Assembly: GCA_963851245.1 (NCBI GenBank)
Contig: CAWKOH010000013.1
Span: forward strand, 1 to 64,000
Length of the DNA: 64,000 nucleotides
Direction: 5' to 3'
Source: CAWKOH01 sp963851245
Lineage (GTDB): Bacteria; Actinomycetota; Acidimicrobiia; Acidimicrobiales; Palsa-688
Made by a program: the position numbers and the translations under genes. This document shows positions 28,008-35,860 of this stretch, piece after piece. How positions within the stretch are numbered: the stretch's first letter is position 1; each line of letters opens with the position of its first letter. The notes under the pieces are model-generated. The model was not told the DNA's origin and did no database searches. It worked only from the letters and a program-made list of their open reading frames with translations.

Positions 28008-28187
28008 TCATCGCCGGGGGACGACCTTCAGTTCGTTGAGGCTTCGTCGAGGACTCAGGCCGCAGGGGTAGTACCCGGCGTAGATCACTCCTGGTCTCGA
28101 TCGGCCCCGGCTATCGGCCTTGTCGATGATCGCCTTCGAGTAGCAGCGGGGGCAAAGGCGCTCGTCGAGTGGCACAGGTTCGGCCAC
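28008..28187 (-). CDS. Possible small Cys-containing protein
   Basis: A 59-codon frame from GTG 28187 to TGA 28008-28010 with LDERLCPRCYSKAIIDKADS and later AGYYPCGLSPRRS. The C-P-x-C pair plus a third Cys resembles a small zinc ribbon, but no family is recognised and there is no clear ribosome binding site. The rest of the 27902-28610 gap shows nothing. Confidence 0.25.
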   Translation of the reverse strand: MAEPVPLDERLCPRCYSKAIIDKADSRGRSRPGVIYAGYYPCGLSPRRSLNELKVVPRR

Positions 28188-28610
28188 TTAAGTCAAGTCA
28201 GATGATCCGCAAGGCCGTCCTCACTGTGGAATAGGCCGGACCGTGCGGTCGGGTCAGGACTCAAACCTTCCCGTGTCGAGGGGGACTTGGCGCATACTGA
28301 GTGGTCGCCGACAATGATGGCCTGTCCGCCCACCCCAGCCGGGAAGAGACGACAACCGTCCAGCTCGCTTGGCCCGACGGTCTGGGGCGGTCTCGAATCC
28401 GACACTCGAGAGAGACGCTTGGGACACAACACAGCGGCGACCTTCCTCGGACTGCGGGCGCCCCCTCTACCCGGCGTTTACGTCGGCGGCAGCTCGAAGG
28501 AACCGTTCCTAAGCATCGTCACTCTTTGCGATGGAAGCGATGTCCCAAGATGAGAGGTGATAGAGGTACATCTTCACCGGAACGTTCAACGGACGAGGGA
28601 GGATTCAGCG

Positions 28611-29000
28611 ATGGACGAGCGGGGAGCTGGTTGGGTTCTGTTTGCGGGGATCGTGTTGATCTGGGGCGGGATCATGAAAATCTTCGACGCCAATTGGGCG
28701 TTCATGTATCACGGCGTGCTGCCCTCCAACCTTGAAGCAGGGATCTTCGGTCACAGCCTGACGACCTACGCCTGGGTTGATCTCGGAGTAGCGGCAATCC
28801 TGCTCATCTGTGGAGTCCTCGTAATCAAAGGTTCGCGTTTCGCCCGATGGGTGGGCATCGTCGCTGCTGTCGTCGCTGGAGTCAGCGCCATCTGGTGGAT
28901 CCCGTTCTACCCGGTCTGGGCGTTCGTTTACATCGTGATCGCCGCTTTGGTGGTCTATGCCTTGGCCGTCTATGGCGATGACAGGCAAACGGTGTCCTGA
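28611..29000 (+). CDS. DUF7144-like four-helix membrane protein
   Basis: A 129-residue integral membrane protein: MDERGAGWVLFAGIVLIWGG, YAWVDLGVAAILLICGVLVI, WVGIVAAVVAGVSAIWW and FVYIVIAALVVYALAVYG form four helices. This matches the common actinobacterial DUF7144 (DoxX/YhhN-like) group of unknown function. ATG 28611 follows a GAGGGAGGA ribosome binding site; longer in-frame extensions lack support. It is the last gene before attachment copy D. Confidence 0.75.
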   Translation: MDERGAGWVLFAGIVLIWGGIMKIFDANWAFMYHGVLPSNLEAGIFGHSLTTYAWVDLGVAAILLICGVLVIKGSRFARWVGIVAAVVAGVSAIWWIPFYPVWAFVYIVIAALVVYALAVYGDDRQTVS

Positions 29001-29417
29001 GCCCTGCCTCCCACGCCGTTACACGGGACAGTGCATAACGAGCGCTCGAAAATCCAAGCCGGGGGCCCCCTCCGAGAAGCGCCGAACGGCACATCCGGCG
29101 CATCCTCCAGCTGGCGGCACACCGGGGTGATCAGAAGCCGCCAACGGTGTACGTGCCGGTATGGAAGACGGCGGAAGTCAGATCGGCGCCGGGCTGCAGG
29201 CGGCTGAGTGGCACGCCGGGTGCAGCGAACGCGACGGGCGGTGGGGTGGACGAGGCCCGGACAGCCGCTCCCGGCGGCCCTTGCCCGGAGCTCAGGTGTC
29301 GCTAGCTACAACCTCAGTGATCGACTCCTGGAGATCCCGCGCCGTGTTCCATGCCAGCCCATCTGCGGGGAAATCGGATGCTCGAATCCCGTTACCGGTG
29401 AGCAGAAATGAGGAGAC
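29001..29417. other. Intergenic before attachment copy D
   Basis: No gene. Holds one copy of GCGCCGAACGGCACATC (from about 29078) and, at 29376-29399, a T-arm-like sequence (CTCGAATCCCGTTACCGG) that might be another degraded tRNA end. Confidence 0.3.
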
Positions 29418-29651
29418 TTTTGGCAGCCGAGTTGGCAGCCTAGACACTCGACAACAGCCGATACCGGTAGATTACAGGCGAGTATTTCCGCAGGTCAGAG
29501 ACTTGTAGCGACGTCGATCGACACGCTGAGCCCGACTACGGATCAGAAGGTTGGGGGTTCGAATCCGTCCGAGCGCGCCGAAAGTGCTGGTCGCAGGCTT
29601 GCGGTTCACCGTTTGACGTCTGTCGAAATCGAATTTGGCACAACTTGGCAC
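29418..29651 (+). repeat. tRNA-Arg attachment site, copy D (divergent arms)
   Basis: Core at 29535-29577 with one change in the T-stem (CGTCC for CCTCC); it extends leftward by GA, closer to real tRNA-Arg (GACTACGGATCAG). Left arms here are TTTGGCAGCC (29419) and GTTGGCAGCC (29431), 12-bp period but with G in place of C; right arms TTTGGCAC 29634-29641 and TTGGCAC 29645-29651. Left spacing is 104 bp, right 57 bp. It is related to copies A-C but from a distinct lineage of element. Confidence 0.75.
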
Positions 29652-30404
29652 GGGATTGACGCTCACGACTGGTCTAGAAGTTTCGGAGGTGCTTGACACT
29701 TCGGGTCTTGACACTGGCGGCGTTGAGCGCGATCAGAAGCCCGTTTCCCGCTCGGTTTCGTGCGTCCCGATGGACACCCCAGCTCGGTGGTCTTCGGCCC
29801 GGACGCATCCACGCAACAGTCAACTGATCCTCGCGAGGAGAGCCGTCGGCGCGTGTAAGAGTTGTTGCGCTCCTAACTGATCTTCCGGGCGGGTGGGCCT
29901 CCAGGCCGGGGAGGAGATATCGGGGCAGGTCGGCGTGCGAGCGGAGCAGGGTCTGAATCTCGATTCCGCCCGGAGCATTCGGCGTGTAGATTCGGTCCCC
30001 GAGCAGCCGGTGCCGGCCCTGTGGATAGCGATCTCGAGCCGTGTCATGCGGATTCCCGGAGTTGACAGCCACGGGGCGGAACACCTGTTCCGTGGTCACA
30101 GCTATCTCGGGACTGGAAGCGTCTCTTCGAGCAGAATCAACGGGATGTCGCAGGTTGGAATCGGGCCGCGGCCACCTCCGGCGCCTCGCCCTTTACGCCC
30201 GCATTGAACTGGTCGAACACGTCCGCGACCTACAGGCGCGCCCAGTTGACCCTCCGATTTGAACCGACGACAGTGAAAGAACCCGTCAGCTGCGCACCAT
30301 CGTGCTTGCGACAGCACGCGGATAGCTGGCACCAGCCAAAGAATCGTGTCCTCTGCGCGGCCATCTAGGGCACTCGGTGTGGCGATCCGCTGTGTCAGTG
30401 TAGG
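29652..30404. other. No recognisable gene
   Basis: Long frames occur on the minus strand (for example a segment with TLLRSHADLPRYLLPGLEAH) but I cannot tie them to a family; probably remnants. Confidence 0.35.
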
Positions 30405-30441
30405 TTGACAGATCATGAGTGTCAGTCTATACTGACACTCA
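30405..30441 (+). promoter_or_regulatory. Consensus promoter overlapped by palindromic operator
   Basis: TTGACA (30405-30410) and TATACT (30428-30433) with a 17-bp spacer form a near-perfect housekeeping promoter. An 11-bp perfect inverted repeat TGAGTGTCAGT / ACTGACACTCA with loop CTAT (30416-30441) covers the -10 and reaches the A of the start codon, so transcription is probably leaderless and repressible. A weaker site TGTCAG...TTGACA lies at 30392-30410. Confidence 0.8.
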
Positions 30442-30653
30442 TGGATGTCGAAGATCTCAAGCTGAGTCTCTCGTCGGATGATCCGGCAATTGGGCTTCGC
30501 GCCTCGTTGGCGCTCCATCGCCTGGCGGAGAGGGTCGAGGCGAACCAGGTCGCGTCGGCTCGGGAAAAGGGCTGGTCGTGGCAGCAGATCGGAGACGCTC
30601 TGGGCATCACCCGCCAATCCGTACACACCAAATACAACAAGGAGTCGTCATGA
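30441..30653 (+). CDS. Small helix-turn-helix protein
   Basis: A 70-residue protein: DPAIGLRASLALHRLAERVE then AREKGWSWQQIGDALGITRQ and SVHTKYNK, a compact helix-turn-helix of the kind found beside or fused to Clp N-terminal domains in actinobacteria. ATG 30441 is within the palindrome described above, so it most likely binds it and represses its own operon. Its TGA overlaps the next gene's ATG (ATGA). Confidence 0.8.
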   Translation: MDVEDLKLSLSSDDPAIGLRASLALHRLAERVEANQVASAREKGWSWQQIGDALGITRQSVHTKYNKESS

Positions 30654-31186
30654 CCACCGAATCCGTTGTGCCAGAGACGCTTCACGCCTGGGCCATCTAT
30701 TTGCGGGCCAGCGAGGAGGCTCGTCGCCGAGGTGATCGCCGGACTGGCACCGAGCACCTCTTGCTCGCCTTGTTGGAAGATCCCTCGATCGAAGTCATGT
30801 TGGGCCTGAACCTGCAACAGGCTCGCCAGACCCTTGAGTCGCTCGATCACGAAGCCCTGGGCGCCCTGGGCCTGGGGTCCGGCACCGACGCTCCTCCATT
30901 GCCGATGCGCGCCGTGCCGAAGAAGCCGAGGATCAGAGACGTCGCCCAAAAAGATCGCTTCCGCATGACGCCCGCAGCAAAGAAAGTGCTGGAAGAAGCG
31001 TACAAGCCCAAGGGGCATCGGAAGCTCCAGGTCACCGGCCCCGAGGTGCTGGCCCAGATCCTCGCTCTCCACCCACCAGATCCGGCGGCGGTGCTGCTGG
31101 GCGCTCTCGGCGTGAACACCTCAGATGTTCTGCACGAGCTCGCATCCGTGCTCGCTCAACCTGACCAGACAGAGGGCCGCAGGTGA
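30650..31186 (+). CDS. Clp N-terminal domain protein
   Basis: A 178-residue protein with two Clp-N-type repeats: LHAWAIYLRASEEARRRGDR, TGTEHLLLALLEDPSIEVML, and then RFRMTPAAKKVLEEAYK, VTGPEVLAQILALHPPD. It lacks any AAA+ ATPase part. Clp N-domains recognise adaptors, substrates or antibiotics; stand-alone versions such as mycobacterial ClpC2 are described as sensors that control their own promoter. Here the DNA-binding part is a separate overlapping gene. Its stop overlaps the GTG of the ABC gene (GTGA). Confidence 0.8.
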   Translation: MTTESVVPETLHAWAIYLRASEEARRRGDRRTGTEHLLLALLEDPSIEVMLGLNLQQARQTLESLDHEALGALGLGSGTDAPPLPMRAVPKKPRIRDVAQKDRFRMTPAAKKVLEEAYKPKGHRKLQVTGPEVLAQILALHPPDPAAVLLGALGVNTSDVLHELASVLAQPDQTEGRR

Positions 31187-32061
31187 CAGCGGTCGTCACA
31201 GCCGAGTCGTTGACCAAGCGCTTTGGTGACGTCTCAGCGGTCACCGATCTGTCGGTTGCGTTGGAGGTTGGGACGATCTCGGGCTTTCTCGGACCGAACG
31301 GCGCCGGCAGGACGACGACGCTGCGGATGATCCTGGGGCTGGCGGCGCCGACGAGTGGACGGGCGCTGGTGTTCGATCATCGGTACGCGGCGTTGCCGCG
31401 TGCGGCACTGCGGATCGGTGCCCTGCTCGAGGCGACCGATTTCCATCCCGGCCGAACGGGGCGCGATCACCTGCGGATGCTCGGCCGAGCCGTCGATGTT
31501 CCAGACTCACGTGCGGACGAGGTGTTGCGGCTGGTGGAGCTCACCGACGCGGCCCACCGCCGCGTGAAGGGGTACTTGGTGGGGATGCGCCAGCGGCTCG
31601 GGCTCGCGGCGGCGCTGCTGGGCGACCCGGAGCTGCTGATCCTCGACCAGCCGGCCAACGGGCTCGACCCGGAGGGCGTTCGCTGCCTGCGGGACTTCCT
31701 GCACAGCCTGGCCTCAGAGGGCCGCACGGTGCTCATCTCAAGCCATGTGCTCGCCGAGGTCGCGCAGACGGTCGACCAGGTGCTGATCGTCAGCCGCGGG
31801 CGGCTCGTGATTTGTCACCGAGACTCGGTGGCGGGCAGCGGCAGTCCGGCCAGGCGTCGGGCCTTGGCGGCGGGAAGGCCGAGCAGGCGGAGGCACGCTT
31901 CAGCGAGCTGGTCCACCGCTATCTCGTCGACTCGTTCGGGATGGCTCTGGCGCAAGCGTAACAATCCGATAAGGCCGCCGGCTACGGCGCTGAGGGCAAT
32001 CTCCGCATGGGGCACGGTGAACCGCGTCCCTCGGCGATCAACCGGACGGCGGCGTCGATGA
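31183..32061 (+). pseudogene. ABC transporter ATPase, motifs lost and C-terminus replaced
   Basis: Homology to DrrA/BcrA-type exporter ATPases runs from VVTAESLTKRFGDVSAVTDL to VDQVLIVSRGRLVI (about 31825). Walker A reads GPNGAGRTT (Lys to Arg), the signature region reads YLVGMRQRLG (normally S-L-G), and Walker B reads LLILDQPANGL (catalytic Glu to Gln). After 31825 the frame continues only through antisense of a TetR remnant. No permease follows. It should not hydrolyse ATP. It is translationally coupled to the Clp-N gene. Confidence 0.8.
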
Positions 32062-32125
32062 GGGCCTGGCGGGTCCGGGCCTTGCGCCGGTCCAGCCGGT
32101 TGGTTCCCGATGGTGCCGAGCTCAT
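31815..32125 (-). pseudogene. TetR-family regulator, internally deleted
   Basis: Starts with ATG 32125 after GGAGG and reads RLDRRKARTRQALIDAAVRL, the first helix of a TetR DNA-binding domain, then RLIAEGRG, and jumps (with a frame change) to PHAEIALSAVAGGLIGLLRL and the C-terminal helices ending LPLPATESR. The helix-turn-helix itself and most of the ligand domain are deleted. Its 3' end has truncated the convergent ABC gene. Confidence 0.65.
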
Positions 32126-32319
32126 GTCAACCTCCTTCCCATCTGCGTTCGCGTCCAGGTTTGGTCATCCCGGCGGTTCCGCTCTCTTTGGAGGGAGCGG
32201 AACCGGCGGAAAGGCCATCTTCGAGAACACAATCCAGCGAGCTTATGATCAGTACTGACGAGTAACTACATGATTGACTGTAGCGGACCATTGCCCGGTC
32301 GGTCGGATCTTTGCTCTCC

Positions 32320-32973
32320 TTAGCTCATGACGGGAGAGCGGTCCCGGCTGGACTCCGGCTTCGTTTCGAAGAGCGAGTGCAGGGTCTTGCCGGTCTGGCG
32401 TAGCTCGATGCCTTGAACGAGCGTCGAGATCCCGTAGATCAGGTTGAACAGGCCAAACAGCAGAGCCAGGGTGACCGCTCCCATGTCGGGACGGGCGAAG
32501 AGCACGATCCCGAATGCGATCGAGACCAGCCCACTGAGGAAGAACAGGGCGCGCGTTCCAGCTGGCTCACCGACACGGAACCCAGCGAGGACCTCGACCA
32601 GGCCGGCGACGGTCGCCCACGCCCCGATGAGCAACACCAGCACCAGCGCCGTGGGCGCAGGCCAGGCCAGGGCGATCACCCCGGCGGCGATGTTGACCAG
32701 ACCGAGCAGTAGATGGCCCACTACCGGCCCAGCCGTGGCGCTGCTGAAGGCCCGCGTGGCCTCGGTGGCCGCGGCGATGAACGCGTAGACGGCGAACAAG
32801 ATGACCAAAGCCAAGATCGTGACGCCTGGCCATGCCAGTGCCACGGTGCCGACGATGACAGCGAGTACGCCGCGCAGGATAAGGGATGTGGTCGTTGCTC
32901 CCGGCGGATCACCGGTCCAACCATGGAGGCAATGGACCACCCCAAACTTCGAAATCAACTCCGCCTCCACCAT
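32320..32973 (-). CDS. HdeD family membrane protein
   Basis: A protein of about 217 residues with six hydrophobic helices in three repeats: ILRGVLAVIVGTVALAWPGV, LLLGLVNIAAGVIALAWPAP and LFFLSGLVSIAFGIVLFARP. This is the HdeD pattern (DUF308), linked to acid or stress tolerance in enterobacteria; in actinobacteria the role is unknown. ATG 32973 is the most reasonable start; the open frame extends further but without conserved sequence. Monocistronic. Confidence 0.8.
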   Translation of the reverse strand: MVEAELISKFGVVHCLHGWTGDPPGATTTSLILRGVLAVIVGTVALAWPGVTILALVILFAVYAFIAAATEATRAFSSATAGPVVGHLLLGLVNIAAGVIALAWPAPTALVLVLLIGAWATVAGLVEVLAGFRVGEPAGTRALFFLSGLVSIAFGIVLFARPDMGAVTLALLFGLFNLIYGISTLVQGIELRQTGKTLHSLFETKPESSRDRSPVMS

Positions 32974-33447
32974 CGAGATCGGCTTGGACGGCGAAGCACT
33001 CGCACTTGAGCCTCCGCTCAGATTTGAGTTGCTGCCGTCGGCCCTGAGGATCCGAACCCCAGTCCGCCCGCGTAACCCGAGGCGAAGAGCTCCCGGACGG
33101 AACCTGCCATCCGCTCCGCGGCCCGTTGAATGGCAAGAGGGAGTTAAACATGGCCTTCGAATGTCCGAGCTGCCGGACTTCTCGGGCGCCATCGCGCCTC
33201 TCTCGGGCATAATCAGCCTCGGACCGACATTGCGTAGGCGGCCGGTATGGCGGCTGCATATGCACAGATATGCCATTATCTCCAGCGCTGTCGAGAACAG
33301 GCTTTCTGAGCTGCCCCGCTGTGTTGTAGACGTGTCTTCGTGCAGGGCGCCGAGCGCGAGGTGGGGTGCATAAGGCGGCAAAGAACAAGGAGAAGTGCTC
33401 GGCCCACGACAGTGACACCACTAGAGACAACGCGTCCTCGACGAAGG
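32974..33447. other. Intergenic, nothing recognised
   Basis: No gene, repeat or clear terminator seen upstream of the HdeD gene. Confidence 0.3.
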
Positions 33448-33741
33448 TCAGAACCCCTGTCGACTACATCGAAGATGCGCAACGACCGCTCCGGCGGGAA
33501 TCCGCCTGTGGTGATGCTTCCACACCAGTCGGTGGACCGACTCTGAGCGGCCCTGCTTCTCATACTTCGCGTACCCGAAGTTGTTGTTTGACCCGGTCCA
33601 TCGGCGACAGTCGCCCTCCGGTTTGGAGTGGGCCATCACCCACTCCTCTATTGTCGGCGGGGGCGGTGTGGTCGCCTGCAGGCCACACCAGGCTGGACAG
33701 AGAAAGACGGCCGCCCAGCCACCGGCTCCGGGAAACGCCAT
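33448..33741 (-). CDS. HNH-endonuclease-like fragment
   Basis: The core CRRWTGSNNNFGYAKYEKQG, then VHRLVWKHHHRRIPAGAVVA and HLRCSR resembles the N-terminal half of phage-type HNH endonucleases (W-x-G....GY...H-R-x-x-W....P.G..V.H.C). The family normally continues with a Cys-rich N-P-x-H-L segment; here the frame ends soon after H-L-R-C, so the nuclease is probably truncated. Residues before about 33640 are not conserved and the true start may be ATG 33636. Confidence 0.45.
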   Translation of the reverse strand: MAFPGAGGWAAVFLCPAWCGLQATTPPPPTIEEWVMAHSKPEGDCRRWTGSNNNFGYAKYEKQGRSESVHRLVWKHHHRRIPAGAVVAHLRCSRQGF

Positions 33742-33806
33742 ACAGAGCCGGTGGGGGCGGCATGTGTTGTGACTATGTGATGGTAAGTAAGCACGAGGTT
33801 GGGGCC

Positions 33807-33826
33807 ATAGGGCCTTATGGCCCTAT
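33807..33826. terminator. Strong hairpin downstream of cytochrome operon
   Basis: ATAGGGCC / GGCCCTAT perfect 8-bp stem with a TTAT loop, about 200 bp beyond the last gene of the minus-strand cytochrome b operon. No T-run, so factor-independent termination is uncertain. Confidence 0.4.
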
Positions 33827-34032
33827 TCGGCCAGGCGCTGCCCTCCATACGCCGAAAAGCCCTGCGCCCGCTCCCTCACGTCTACGACGGTCTCCGCCGA
33901 TAGACGTTGCAAGCTGAGCGCCAACAGGGCTCGATGCACGTCCTGGCTGGCTTCGCCCAGGGCGATGGTATGTCTGGAACCGGCTGCGAGGCTGTCCTGC
34001 CAGAGCTGATCGAGTTGGGCCGCTATCCGCTC

Positions 34033-35025
34033 CTAATCTGGTTGTGCTTCGGGGGCGGTGTTGGTCAGAGGGTGGTCTCGGTAGTAGTCGCGCCAGATGA
34101 TCTTGTAGATCGGTATCCATCGTGGTATTGAACGCAGGCCGGGGATGATGGGCACCAGGATCAGGCCGAGGGACAGGATCATCATGACCGCCCACACGAG
34201 GGCGTCGGCATTGCCCGAGGTCTTGAACGGGGATATCTGGTACCAGAAGGTGTAGAGCCATAGCCAGGCTTGACCGGGGTAGCTGCCGGTCTCGTTCATC
34301 ATGCCCCACTGGTCGCCACCTAGATGTTGGACGTTGGCCAGGTCGCCGAGGTAGCCGCCGTCGGCCAGGAACAGTAGCGGTTTGGTGTAGTTGTCCTGGT
34401 AGAAGCCGCTGCTCTGGTTGACCAGTTGGCTTTGGAGGTTGCCGCTTTGGGCCATGCTCAGCAGGGCAGCGGTCATGGTCGGTACCGGCCCGTAGCTGCC
34501 GGGGGCGACCTTGGCTGGGTCGTTGTCCGGTGCTTTGGAGATGGCCGTGTCATAAGTGCTGGCCCACGCCTGCTGCTGGCTGGTGCTGGCGTTGCGGTAG
34601 ATGGCCAGGGCGGCGGTGAGGGCGGGGTTGCCGGTAACCGTCGACAGGGGCGCCAGCACGAAGTCGACCGCCGAGTCGACTGGCAGGCGGACCCCGGCCC
34701 AGTTCTGCAAGTGCAAGAAGAAGATGGACTGGCCGGTGCTGGCATGGTTATAAGGGGGGCCGTAGGAGGCGCTGGTGCTGGTCCCGTCGAGCTCGGTGAC
34801 CGCGGTGGTCACGAAGTCGGCCGGATTCTGGCGGGCCCACTGTTGCAAAGTCACGGCCTTCTCGTCGGGCGAGGACAGCACCAACGCGGCGATCACCGCG
34901 ATGAGCCCGACCACTATCAGGGCGATGACGAACTCCTTGGCCAGATCGTAACGGCGCTTGGGTCCGGTCCACTGTCCCGCGCTGGGCCGGCGCCGGCGAC
35001 TGTGGGACGGCGCCGGATCGCTCAC
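34033..35025 (-). CDS. Membrane protein of cytochrome b operon
   Basis: A 330-residue protein: a basic N-terminus (SRRRRPSAGQWTGPKRR), a first helix (EFVIALIVVGLIAVIAALVL), a long outside domain of about 210 residues, and two C-terminal helices around ALVWAVMMILSLGLILVPII before a basic tail. It is not a standard subunit IV or Rieske protein. It starts at GTG 35025, overlapping the cytochrome b stop (GTGA), so the two are made together; it may fold against cytochrome b on the outer face. Family not recognised beyond this context. Confidence 0.65.
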   Translation of the reverse strand: MSDPAPSHSRRRRPSAGQWTGPKRRYDLAKEFVIALIVVGLIAVIAALVLSSPDEKAVTLQQWARQNPADFVTTAVTELDGTSTSASYGPPYNHASTGQSIFFLHLQNWAGVRLPVDSAVDFVLAPLSTVTGNPALTAALAIYRNASTSQQQAWASTYDTAISKAPDNDPAKVAPGSYGPVPTMTAALLSMAQSGNLQSQLVNQSSGFYQDNYTKPLLFLADGGYLGDLANVQHLGGDQWGMMNETGSYPGQAWLWLYTFWYQISPFKTSGNADALVWAVMMILSLGLILVPIIPGLRSIPRWIPIYKIIWRDYYRDHPLTNTAPEAQPD

Positions 35026-35684
35026 CGGTCGCCCTTTACGTCGCTGGTGGGCTCGCCGTCAGCTCCGATGCCGATCGGTGGGACAACGCCGCGCACGCGC
35101 ACCAAGACCACGTGCAGCACCACGATGATGCCGACGCCCAGCGGCAGGAGCATGATGTGCCACAACAGCATCTGGCCCAGGTTGAGGACATTCCAGAACG
35201 CCCCCACCCCGGTGCTGTTGATCCCGTCTTTGGCCTGGGTGGCGATCCACTGCGAGTCGAAGTTGGTCTGCACCACATAGCCGGTAAAGGCGGTGGCGAT
35301 AGACACCAAGAAGGCCACCACCCCGGTCACCCAGGTCAGCATCCTTCGCCCCCGCCACGCCGCCATCCAGAACTTCCCCCACAAATGAATGACCATGAAA
35401 AAGAAGAACAGCTCCACGCTCCACAGGTGCAAGCTGTTGAAGAAGTGCCCCACCGCGGTGGTGTGCCACCAGTTGATCCCGCCCACGGCCAGGGCCGAAC
35501 CCGACACGATGATGAACACCAGCGCGGCCAGCGTCAACACCCCGAACACATAGATCCACGACGACACATAAGCCGGCTGCTGATCGGGAAGAGCCCGGTC
35601 GGGCGGCAACGCCAACAGCAGCCGGTCACGGATCCAGCCCGTCCAGGTCCTGTTGCCTTCCTCGGATACAGGCGTCAGGCTCAC
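35022..35684 (-). CDS. Cytochrome b/b6 N-terminal domain protein
   Basis: A 220-residue four-helix cytochrome b: SSWIYVFGVLTLAALVFIIV, heme-ligand pair in SLHLWSVELFFFFMVIHLWG (His-X13-His), TWVTGVVAFLVSIATAFTGY, and second pair LLWHIMLLPLGVGIIVVLHV (His-X14-His). The longer second spacing is the b6 type rather than mitochondrial bc1. It would move electrons from menaquinol across the membrane via two hemes. No Rieske or cytochrome c gene is nearby. GTG 35684 overlaps the preceding stop (GTGA). Confidence 0.85.
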   Translation of the reverse strand: MSLTPVSEEGNRTWTGWIRDRLLLALPPDRALPDQQPAYVSSWIYVFGVLTLAALVFIIVSGSALAVGGINWWHTTAVGHFFNSLHLWSVELFFFFMVIHLWGKFWMAAWRGRRMLTWVTGVVAFLVSIATAFTGYVVQTNFDSQWIATQAKDGINSTGVGAFWNVLNLGQMLLWHIMLLPLGVGIIVVLHVVLVRVRGVVPPIGIGADGEPTSDVKGDR

Positions 35685-35860
35685 TTCTCGCTCCTGCCGC
35701 CCGGGAACGGAGCGAGCAGCGCCACCACGAACACCACGATCATCAACGCGATGACGATCAGGTTCGCCAGGGAGATTTGAATGAACCCCCAGTGGATGTA
35801 ATAGCCGGGGCTGTTCAAGTCCACCGCCAGCCACCCATTTGACGACGCGGCACCGATCAC
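35681..35860 (-). CDS. 59-residue single-helix membrane protein
   Basis: Short protein with NGWLAVDLNSPGYYIHWGFI and one helix (SLANLIVIALMIVVFVVALL) ending PFPGGRSEK. GTG 35860 follows GGGAGG and overlaps the stop of the PAS gene (GTGA); its own TGA overlaps the cytochrome b GTG. Probably a small accessory subunit of the cytochrome b complex. No family recognised. Confidence 0.65.
   Translation of the reverse strand: MIGAASSNGWLAVDLNSPGYYIHWGFIQISLANLIVIALMIVVFVVALLAPFPGGRSEK

Noticed and set aside
6592..29651. Integrase or recombinase gene within the array
   Set aside because: No frame on either strand shows tyrosine recombinase (R-H-R-Y) or serine recombinase motifs; the shared 139-bp block left of the core does not encode one.
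29674..30099. 141-codon minus-strand frame right of copy D
   Set aside because: Some segments look protein-like but no family or motif can be named, and part overlaps the right arm repeats.
33004..33381. N-terminal extension of the HdeD-like gene
   Set aside because: The open frame extends but its composition is unlike protein and the family starts at the first hydrophobic repeat.
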